This document shows, piece after piece, positions 55,917-64,000 of a DNA stretch of 64,000 bases. A model generated the notes under the pieces. That model saw only the letters and a program-made list of their open reading frames with translations. It was not told the DNA's origin and searched no databases. The position numbers and the translations under genes were made by a program. Location of the stretch: assembly GCA_949987565.1 (NCBI GenBank), contig OX465107.1, forward strand, positions 22,178,030 to 22,242,029. The letters are read 5' to 3'. The stretch comes from Luidia sarsii (lineage: Eukaryota; Echinodermata; Asteroidea; Paxillosida; Luidiidae). Position 1 is the first letter of the stretch; every line of letters begins with the position of its first letter.

Positions 55917-56279
55917 TACTGCCAGGCTTTTGGTTGTAACAATGCCAGCGGAAAAAAAGCTAGGGAAATCTGTCCATGCAGTTCCTAACAAGGCCAAGAG
56001 ACCTGACTTGTTTGGGAAGTGGGCTGCGGCCATACAAGTAGAAAAAATTCTCAATGTCGGCTACAAATATAGTCGAAATGACGTGATTTGTAGCGATCAC
56101 TTCACGGAGGAGGAGTTGGGATCGAGGTTGACTTGCGGGCCAAACTCACCGGCTCGAAGCCGAGAAATATACTGAAAGAACATGCCGTTCCTTCAGTATT
56201 TTCACATCGACCAGCGGTGGCATCACGTTCATCGACAGCTTCACGAATTGCCGCATTGGAATCCAGAAAGCTGAGTTAA
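55917..56279 (+). pseudogene. THAP zinc-finger domain remnant, two frameshifts
   Basis: The C2CH THAP finger can be followed across two frames. Frame A: YCQAFGCNNASGKK with the first two cysteines (55920, 55935). Frame B: KLGKSVHAVPNKAKRPDLFG, the conserved Trp in FGKWAAAIQ, and VICSDHFTEEELG with the Cys-x2-His pair. Back in frame A: EVDLRAKLTGSKPRNILKEH and the closing AVPSVF box, then RIAALESRKLS and TAA at 56277. The first break is at an A7 run (55952-55958); the second follows HFTEEELG. All signature residues of a THAP domain are present, so decay or sequencing error is recent. THAP domains bind the transposon ends. Confidence 0.78.
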
Positions 56280-56939
56280 TTTTGATGTTTTTCCTGTATG
56301 ATACGATCGACTTTTGATGTGTTTTCGTTTCGGTCCTGGCGTGATTTTTCTCACATGCACGTTCTGCCTAGTCTTTCTCGCAGACCGCTTATCTGTAACT
56401 CATGGAGGGTAAACTCCATGGATATATACATGTATTGTACCAATTACCATGGAGGAAGAAGGGGGGATATACGTACCGTGCCGTATTTTTATTTGTGCTG
56501 CAACAAGAACATGGAGCTAGGCCTAATTTACACGTTATCGGAACGCGACTCCAGTCGCCCACACTGTTTATTCCCTGGTCGCTGACCGCAACTCCTGTCA
56601 CCCAGCGCTATTGTGTGCATGACCCCTGACCCCCACTAAACTCCACACAGCTTCGCTAACGTGTACAAATTCCTCCATGGTACAACTGAAATCTCTCCAA
56701 AACATCGACCATCTCTTGAATCATTTCTCGTATTTTCCTATTAAAATTACGCGAGCTGAAACAAAAGCCGGACACAGTGGGCTCCCAGTCATAGTTGTCG
56801 GACCTTTATTAAACTCAGCCCCTGGTATATAAGTTATTTTAGGCCTACTTGTTCAGCTGTTATAACAGGGCGCCATTCGGCGAAGATCAAGAAAACAGAG
56901 AACCAAAATTGCGCAGCGTTTATTTTGTTACAGATACCA

Positions 56940-57115
56940 ACGTAATGTACACGTGTACAGTAGTACATTACAAGTAGGACACAACGTGTACATTGTACAC
57001 GTGTACATGTACAGTACAGTAGTAGTGTGTACATGTACTGTACATTACATGTAGTACACAACGTGTACATTGTACGTGCACTGTACATGTACATGTACAT
57101 GTACATGTACAGTCC
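56940..57115. repeat. GTACA-rich palindromic cluster inside the Kolobok-type element
   Basis: Dense TGTACA, GTACAC and ACATGT motifs, with ACAACGTGTACATTGTAC three times and a (GTACAT)n run at 57078-57110. Each unit is self-complementary. Confidence 0.7.
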
Positions 57116-57351
57116 GTGCAACGTATGCAATCAGGAAGCCGTGAAAGTGTTTGTAGATCAAGACTATACGCAATCCACAAGAATAATTCAAATAATGACC
57201 AAAGCGAAAAACAATAAATCTGCAAAGGATTATAAGATTATTTTCTCACACATTGAGGTATAATTCTTTTTTAAATGTTGATTAATATTTGTAGTTTAAA
57301 TTAAAATGATTGAACAAGCCTAACTGACCAATCAGACAGGGTCGTCTCCGC

Positions 57352-57548
57352 CGTGATGTCATACCCCCGCAGTGACCTTCCGGAAATTTCGAAAGCATGG
57401 CGGGTTGAGGGAACGCGAATTCGACCACCGAATTCCATGATTTTTCCCTCTTTATGAAACTCGTAGATGAGTTGCACATGGGTAATTGTAGGTTGGTTTT
57501 ATCAACCAAAGAGATAAGCCAACTATTTTCTCTGGGTTTCATTCTTCT
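57352..57548 (-). repeat. Right terminal inverted repeat of the Kolobok-type element
   Basis: Inverted copy of 55625-55823, with a few differences (for example GATGAG for ACCTAC-side changes and TTCCGGAAGG for TCCCGGCAGG). Ends CATTCTTCT before TTAA. Confidence 0.85.
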
Positions 57549-57712
57549 TTAAGAATAGTTTGCGTTTTTATCATGTGATAATTGATCTAATCATAACGAC
57601 AGATAGAGCATTCTTTTCCGCGGTTCTCCTCAAAACTACAAATGCCAAAATTAAAAATGGTGGTAACCGAAAACTATTCCACCTAAGAATAGCTCCGGCT
57701 ATTCTACAGGAG

Positions 57713-58700
57713 GCCCATTTCATCCCATCCCATCTCATCCCATCGCATCCCATCGCATCCCATCCCATCTCACCCCATCCCATCCCATCCCATCTCATCC
57801 CATCTCATCCATCTCATCTCATCCCATCCCATCCCATCCCATCCCATCTCATCCCATCCCATCCCATCACATCCCATCCCATCTCATCTCATCTCATCCC
57901 ATCCCATCCCATCTCATCTCATCTCATCCCATCTTATCCCATCCCATTCTATCCCATCCCATCCCATCCCATCCCATCCCATCCCATCCCATCTCATCCC
58001 ATCCCATCCCATCCCATCCCATCCCATCCCATCCCATCCCATCCCATCCCATCCCATCTCATCTCATCCCATCCCATCTCATCTCATCTCATCCCATCCC
58101 ATCCCATCTCATCTCATCTCATCCCATCTTATCCCATCCCATTCTATCCCATCCCATCCCATCCCATCCCATCCCATCCCATCCCATCTCATCCCATCCC
58201 ATCCCATCCCATCTCATCCCATCCCATCCCATCCCATCCCATCCCATCCCATCCCATCCCATCCCATCCCATCTCATCTCATCCCATCCCATCCCATCTC
58301 ATCTCATCCCATCCCATCCCATCCCATCCCATCTCATCCCATCTCATCCCATCTCATCTCATCCCATCCCATCTCATCCCATCCCATCTCATCCCATCTT
58401 ATCCCATCCCATTCCATCCCATCCCATCCCATCCCATCCCATCCCATCTCATCTCATCTCATCCCATCCCATCCCATCCCATCTCATCTCATCTCATCTC
58501 ATCTCATCTCATCCCATCCCATCCCATCCCATCCCATCCCATCCCATCCCATCCCATCCCATCCCATCTCATCCCATCCCATCCCATCCCATCCCATCCC
58601 ATCCCATCCCATCCCATCCCATCCCATCCCATCCCATCCCATCCCATCTCATCCCATCCCATCCCATCCCATCCCATCCCATCCCATCCCATCTCATCTC
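57713..58700 (+). repeat. (CCCAT)n pentanucleotide array
   Basis: About 985 bp of ATCCC units with ATCTC variants. A block containing CATCTTATCCCATCCCATTC occurs three times (57930, 58125, 58397), which indicates segmental duplication within the array. Open frames of up to 410 codons are artefacts. Confidence 0.95.
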
Positions 58701-59032
58701 CCCCACAATCGATCCCTCAAGCGAAACAGCTATACAAGAGCACACTTCTTCAAAACTTGCCAGGGAAATTAAAATGTACAAATCCCGCCTGAACAAGGAA
58801 CAATTTCGAGACGGATCAAAAGTTGGACGGGGCCGTGGTTAGAACCGTGAACAGAGAAAAACTGGTAGACGCGCTCGCTCCCCGGAAAGTCGCTCCCTAA
58901 CCCCGGCACGTCTCTCACGGCCAAAAATCCCCCTCGCGGCCGCGTGCACTCATTACGCGCCTAACCAAAACACGGGCGAGCCCGCGAGCTGTTTACCGTA
59001 GCTCCCCACCGCCCCACCAACCCCCCCACGGG
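58701..59032. other. GC-rich intergenic DNA
   Basis: CG-rich from 58860 onward. No supported feature. Confidence 0.35.
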
Positions 59033-59260
59033 ATGCGGCTGCTGCTCGTTCCCGCTGCTGCTGCTGTTTGTGTTTATTTGTTCTTGCTGCTCGGGCTGTT
59101 GTCCGACAACCGCGAACGAGGGCGGTGGCGGGGGTTGGGGGGTATGGAGGCGGAGGAATTCCACTTTAAAGCCGGGGAGGGGACTGCGAGATTTGATTCG
59201 GCCCTGCCCGCGCAAACCCCTCCGCCCCTCCGCCCCTCCAAGCATAATACACGTTATTGA
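59033..59260 (+). CDS. Candidate first exon with signal-anchor-like start
   Basis: An ATG frame of 75 codons in a CpG-rich stretch begins MRLLLVPAAAAVCVYLFLLL then GLLSDNRERGRW: a short N-terminus, a hydrophobic helix and a basic stretch, as in type II membrane proteins or secreted proteins. No homology is recognised in the rest (EAEEFHFKAGEGTARFD), and no partner exon was found. A CTG/GCT-rich stretch could mimic this by chance. Confidence 0.2.
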   Translation: MRLLLVPAAAAVCVYLFLLLGLLSDNRERGRWRGLGGMEAEEFHFKAGEGTARFDSALPAQTPPPLRPSKHNTRY

Positions 59261-59992
59261 GTTGTGGCTCGCCACTATTTCATTATAGCCCATCGCCGCG
59301 CCCCTAGCACTAGCAGGGATGGAAGAGGGAAGGAGGGGGAATCTTCCCGGCCATACCCGGCTCGAAATAACCCCCCCCACACACACACCACCCACACCAC
59401 TACACCTCCGGAGGGTCTGCATATAGTCTTGGCATTGGGACCTGTTTACCCGTGGGCGAGAACAAAACATCCCCACCCCGCAAACAAGGCAACAATCCGA
59501 CACCCTTTGCCCGGATATCTGAAGACCCTGGGTTTCCAATTACGAGCAGGGGAAAAAAAAGAGTTAATTTTGCAAGAAATTTCGATGCAACGGAGGAGCA
59601 CCCCTCGTTGTTTTCATACTTTAAGTTACGGTAAGTTAAACTCAACGCACTATTATATTTCACTTAAAGTAATACCACAATTTTGCAAACCGCTTAATCA
59701 AAGAATGCAAAACATATGCAAAACGGTCTAAAGTTTTCATCCAATCAGGAGCTTTAATTTTATTGAGGCTTTGCCAGCATCGAACTCACAGGTCACCGAG
59801 GTTTATAATGATAAGGTTTCGAATGTCAGTAAATGAAATATATAGCCCCTATTTTATTCAATGCCGGTCTTTCTACTCCAGTATCTTGTAGTTGAAACAA
59901 AATGTATTCACCTACTTTTGATTATATCTGAAAAATGTATCAAACTAATTAATCACCAGTCCGTCTCACGTTTATCTCTTGCCGCCTCGATT
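59261..59992. other. Intergenic DNA without recognised genes
   Basis: CA-rich stretch at 59372-59405, then AT-rich. Nothing supported. Confidence 0.35.
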
Positions 59993-60270
59993 TCTGCAAA
60001 AGTCTGCAATAGTTCTGCATGCAGTAGTCTTTGCAATAGTTCTGTAATAGTCTTTGCAATTGTTCTGCAGTAGTTCTGCAATAGTCTCTGCAATATTATA
60101 GTCTTTGCAATAGTTCTGCAATATCTCTACAATAGTCTTTGCAATAGTTCTGTAATAGTTTTTGCAAATAATTCTGCAATAGTGTTTGCACTAGTCTTTG
60201 CACTAGTCTTTGCACTAGTCTCCGCACTAGTCTCTGCAATAGTTCTCCAATAGTTATATTTGCAATAGTT
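59993..60270. repeat. 12/13-bp minisatellite (TTCTGCAATAGT / CTTTGCAATAGT)
   Basis: About 22 units alternating TTCTGCAATAG and TCTTTGCAATAG, with a TTTGCACTAGTC subtype at 60187-60235. Confidence 0.85.
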
Positions 60271-61378
60271 CTCAAACCTCGGCATTCAGAATTCCACTGC
60301 CAGACTAGTTACACGTTCATCATCTAGGCAATATATAAATCATATCAAATTATATCAAAGCGACTTTTCAACCCGAAAAATTGCTACGTGTGTGGCATGT
60401 TTTCCTTGTGGACGCGCTTGCGCGCGCGTATACTATACGTGTGTGTGTGTGCAGTCGATCATACAACATTTCACTGCCGATGACGTCATCACCTTCTCTT
60501 TGGCTTGCGCGCAAAAGAGGTTTTTTGTGGACGGGGCGCGCTAAAGATTTTGTTTTCCTTTTACGGTCGCTATTTACGGGGTAGACATTAAAAGTGTTGA
60601 ATTTGTGAACTAGTTTAGCCTTTATTAAGTCTTACAATAGTTTTCTCAATAATAATTATAATTTTCTATTTCAGGTACCCTTTAAAGCCCTTATACAACA
60701 TTGGTCGAGGTCAAAGAATAGCATCCATACGTTGTCTGATTTAACATATGCATAAAATAGTATACCTGTGAACATTTCAGCTCAATCCGCCAACCGAGTC
60801 TCGAGAAAATCGTGAAAACCGCTTCATTTGTTTCGCGAAAATGCAGCATTCAACGCCGTACTGTTTCGAAAAATAGTTTAGATCTCGGTGAGACGTAAAC
60901 TATTTATTTTGCTCTTTTCTCCCAAAATACACCATTTTATGCAGAAATATTTCAGTGCGAGGTTTTTACTATAACCATCTTCAAACTGTATAAGTTTCAT
61001 GTAAATCTGTGAAGATTTCTGCTTTTCGGTCTTACCAATGTTGTGTAGGGGCTTAACTGACCCAGTGTTCCATTCAATACTATTAATCGGTGTTTCCCGC
61101 ATAACGCATCAAGACCTTGGTGCGATGCGCTATATAATTATAAAGACGGGGATATTACTATCATCAGGTGTTTTCTCAAAAAAGAAGAGTTGCCTTAAGC
61201 TGGCGAGACGACCAATCATGGCTTATGTAATATTACGTAATCAATGACGCCAAAATAGATGTAGGCCTAGATGTTGTCCGATAAACATGTTCTGCCTTTG
61301 AGAGCAGTCTGATATGATCTAAACGTCAGTCCCTCCTAATTTGGTATAGGCCGTTCGTGTTTTTGGTCAATTTAGTCA
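60271..61378. other. AT-rich intergenic DNA
   Basis: A weak family D-like stretch at 61290-61340 (TTTGAGAGCAG, GATCTAAACGTCAGTCC). No genes recognised. Confidence 0.35.
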
Positions 61379-61641
61379 GGAAGATGTTTTATTTATTTTC
61401 ATTTATTTATTTCATTTTTCGGGATACATGTACAGCATTCACATCACAGCACACAAGTAAGAAAAAAGTTGAAAATAGAAATAAAACAAACAAACAAATA
61501 AACAGACAAACAACAACAGCAACAATAACAGAAACAACCAATTCACTCCCGAAGGATTGCCCAAAAGAAACTAGTTTCTGTCAGGGGGCTCTCCAAACTA
61601 ATTGGATGACAGAAAACAAAAACTATAAAATATATACATGT
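61379..61641 (-). mobile_element. Probable non-LTR retrotransposon 3' tail, copy 1
   Basis: On the minus strand the sequence ends TGTACATGTATCCCGAAAAA and then ATGAAATAAATAAATGAAAA, a typical LINE 3' terminus. It shares GGCAATCCTTC and the GAGCCCCCTGACAG block with 62440-62605, in the same orientation. No coding part is left. Confidence 0.4.
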
Positions 61642-62439
61642 ATATGGAAAAAGAACTAACTAAATTACAAATATGCCAAATATACCAATTACCGAAATAA
61701 ATAATAAATCTTTAAAAAGATAGAGATTTCATTATAAAACGACTATTAAATGTATATTTTAAATATATTTATATATATAAAAAAGAGAAAGAAAGAAAAA
61801 GAAAGAAAAGAAATATGCAACTGTTTGCTTATTAGTGTAAAGAGTTTTTATCCACAAATTAACTAGGTCTACATATTATTATCATTATTATTAAAAACAT
61901 TTATTAAGCGCAAATTCTATTTTAAAAATATTCAAATGCGCTGTACAGGAAAATAAAATCATAGGCCTATTGTATTTACCCCTTCATCAATTTTGTGGAT
62001 TTTGGTATTTCATTGAAGAAAAAAATTAAAAGTAAAGAAAATGATCTCTTTTTCATTGTGTTGTAAGATTGTGTTTGGTAAAAAAAGGAAAGTGACACAA
62101 AAGTCAGGATGCCCTGTTTAATATTTTAGCCAATATAAAAAAAATCCTGATCCCCATTCCATTTGGATTTACTGTTGTCCTATTTGAAGGAGACCGTAAA
62201 AAAAGTCTTGATCAAATCCGCCAACTCCTCAAACGGAATTACTCATGGCCTTCCTGGCTTATGTGGCTTTTCTGCCTTTTCAGAGAAGGGAAGTGACACT
62301 TATCCCTCAACATTTCAAAAATAAACTCTCATTATCTTGCAGTGGAAAGGTATCGTCACTTCAACGAGTAGGAAACGGCCTCTGTACGCGCAATTACCAC
62401 AGAACAGAGCCTTAAAGTGATGAACCAACGTACATACAT
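61642..62439. other. AT-rich DNA with a LINE-like tail at 61880-61950
   Basis: On the minus strand CTGTACAGCGCATTTGAATA and TTTGCGCTTAATAAATG (61895-61947) is the common tail of L2-like elements, followed by an AAT-type run. The rest is AT-rich with an AAAGAA run (61775-61815). Confidence 0.4.
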
Positions 62440-62605
62440 TCATTCCTTTTTTTAAATTTTCAGGTTATCAACAAACACAACCACAGAATCCAAAAACAAA
62501 CACACATTGGAAACGTAAACATGATACCAACCAAACAATCTGATAGCACCCTTGAAGGATTGCCTGAAGGCGAACTGAATCACAGTCCAGGGGGGTCTCG
62601 GGAAA
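62440..62605 (-). mobile_element. Probable non-LTR retrotransposon 3' tail, copy 2
   Basis: On the minus strand GACCCCCCTGGACTGTGATT and TTCAGGCAATCCTTCAAGGG correspond to copy 1 at 61379-61641. Diverged, non-coding. Confidence 0.35.
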
Positions 62606-62943
62606 AACAAATTGCCCAAAATAAGTCGAGCATTTCAGGAAGATATTAACTCACTTCGAAGTCCAACATGCCTGGGAGCATTGCAAACAGTGAAACACTC
62701 GCGAGCGGGTTTGGCGTACGTTGCCGTATCCCAAACAAACACCTCCCCGTCAACCCCACCCCCTCCCACCACCCCATCAGCCCTCCGCCTCGCCTGCAGC
62801 CTGGGTAATCTACACGAGCAGTTTAAACGCCATATCGGGCGGGATTCCATGACAGGGGATATGTGACACAATCGATACGGTGGGGATTTAAAGGGATTTG
62901 GCGAGATGCAGCGGCGTGCATTTACGTGGGAATTGTACACAAG

Positions 62944-63270
62944 CTTCTTCTTCTTTCGTGTTCATCGTCTCTGATTTGGTTCAAATGTTGGGCCAGGCTC
63001 TTGCGCAGCTGAGGGCCTTCCTAATCGCACTTGCCAGATCTTCTAGGCAGCACTCGTCCTCCAGGAGTGGGCATCTCAGTAGATGTTGCAATTGTCTGCT
63101 CTGAAACACCGCATTCACAGGTTGGATCGGCCACATCAGCATAGCCCCACTTGCTCAGGTTGGCTTTGCTACGACCCATTTCTGTGCGTATAGTCCGTTG
63201 GGGGACTTCCACAGCCTGCACTCAGATTTGTGGCCAGGTGCCAATTGGTCACTGGTTGGGATGGGTAGCT
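62944..63270 (-). mobile_element. Non-LTR retrotransposon 3' fragment
   Basis: On the minus strand PQRTIRTEMGRSKANLSKWG and ADPTCECGVSEQTI, then after a 1-base shift QHLLRCPLLEDECCLEDLA, KALSCARAWPNI and TGA. This is the usual zinc-knuckle-like C-terminus (CxC..EQT..H.L..CP) of reverse transcriptases. An AAGAAGAAG tail closes the element at 62944. It is 5'-truncated with at least one frameshift. Confidence 0.65.
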
Positions 63271-64000
63271 TTGCCATGTGTTGTTTCTTAATACCAGTGT
63301 CAGATCGTTCACTGCGTCATCAAGGTAATGAGTGCATGCAAACAGCCAGGACAATTTCAAGTCATTGGTGTTTCGCCCTCGTTCCATTGCCTTCTAAATC
63401 TTCCAAAGTTCAGAGAGCACTGGCGTTTCCGTCCAGACAGGAACTGCCAAAATGAAAACTTCCAGATCTCTAAATTTGCGAGATGTGCAGTTTGGTCATT
63501 TTCAGTATAAGCATTGTGCAATATTTTTTGGTTCAAATTAGATTGTCCCCAGTCACAAAATTATCTTCTCATTTATCAATACGCCTTTTGCAACGTCTAC
63601 TGGTGTAAAATGATGCTTGCGTTCCTGTTACCCTTCATTTCAAAGGAATGACTTCAGGGAATTGTGACCGTGGTAATTTCGTGTTTTTTCGTTTTGCCAC
63701 AATGCTCTTGCGTTTGCACAGAATTGTGCTCTATTTTATGCTGTTGTTCATTTTCATTTCTCACAAAGAACCGATTGTCCGCGCACACCGAGGCTGCAGA
63801 CACGCAAGCCTCGCGCAAAATGTCGGGCACAATAATAACATTGCCAGTTAATCTAATTTCAATCTGAGTCATTCCAAATGAATGAAAAATCACTTAGAAT
63901 TATCTGAATCTGGGTCCCCCCCTCTTTGGAATCCAACTCAAAATCGAAAACCCCGTTGCACGTCTCGCGATAGGCGGGACGTAAAAAAAAAAACCACCCC
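63271..64000. other. Intergenic DNA without recognised genes
   Basis: Read on both strands; no exon, RNA gene or repeat family could be supported up to the window edge. Confidence 0.35.

Larger units (their letters stand above)
55621..57552 (+). mobile_element. Kolobok-type DNA transposon, non-autonomous, with THAP remnant
   Basis: Terminal inverted repeats of about 200 bp (55625-55823 and 57352-57548; more than 90 percent identical by eye) begin AGAAGAATGAAACCCAGAG and are flanked on both sides by TTAA (55621-55624, 57549-57552). Inside is a THAP-domain sequence on the plus strand. TTAA duplications, purine-starting ends and a THAP-bearing transposase are the known marks of the Kolobok superfamily. 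piggyBac also uses TTAA but its ends start with C and it lacks THAP; P elements have THAP but 8-bp duplications. The 1.9-kb length and absence of any transposase core show an internally deleted copy. Confidence 0.8.

Noticed and set aside
57560..58792. His/Pro/Ser/Ile frame of 410 codons
   Set aside because: Translation of the CCCAT array.

Overview
This window is animal nuclear DNA, probably from an invertebrate deuterostome such as an amphioxus or an ambulacrarian. The phylum is a low-confidence guess; a metazoan origin is secure. The evidence is spliced genes with canonical GT-AG introns, two rhodopsin-type neuropeptide receptors, several non-LTR retrotransposon remnants, a Kolobok-type DNA transposon, dense palindromic MITEs and kilobase-scale simple repeats. 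There is no sign of operons, prokaryotic genes or CRISPR.

The two well-supported genes lie in the first 26 kb, tail to tail. Gene 1 (+ strand, eight exons between 1188 and 13005, first exon or exons not found) encodes a seven-transmembrane receptor of the neuropeptide S receptor / CCAP receptor type. Gene 2 (- strand, two exons, 25689 down to 23625, complete at 424 residues) encodes a vasopressin/oxytocin-type receptor. Its single intron lies between TM6 and TM7, where the vertebrate vasopressin/oxytocin receptor genes have theirs. The two receptor families are regarded as sister groups, so their linkage 10.6 kb apart may be a relic of the ancestral duplication.

The rest is mostly repeats. 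At least seven palindromic (MITE-like) families recur, several nested in one another. Family A has GTGACCCGGCACAGC ends and six copies. Family B carries a CGCCATTTTG motif and has two copies. Family C has a CTCTTGTCAAAAAGATCATC end and five copies. Families E, F, G and I are the nested ones, found partly in the introns of gene 1. Non-LTR remnants lie at about 3.7-4.0, 53.6-54.1, 61.4-62.6 and 62.9-63.3 kb. A 1.92-kb element at 55625-57548 has TTAA target duplications, inverted repeats of about 200 bp and a broken THAP domain, and is best explained as a Kolobok transposon.

Tandem arrays are large: pyrimidine tracts in intron 5 and at 27.3, 35.0 and 39.0 kb, (CCCTG)n at 32.2-33.3 kb, a 104-bp minisatellite at 45.8-47.3 kb, a TTGC/TTCC array at 51.5-52.2 kb and (ATCCC)n at 57.7-58.7 kb. 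An assembly gap of 200 N lies at 34430-34629. Between 26 and 64 kb no confident host gene was found; three weak candidate exons (40056, 40205, 59033) are listed with low confidence.
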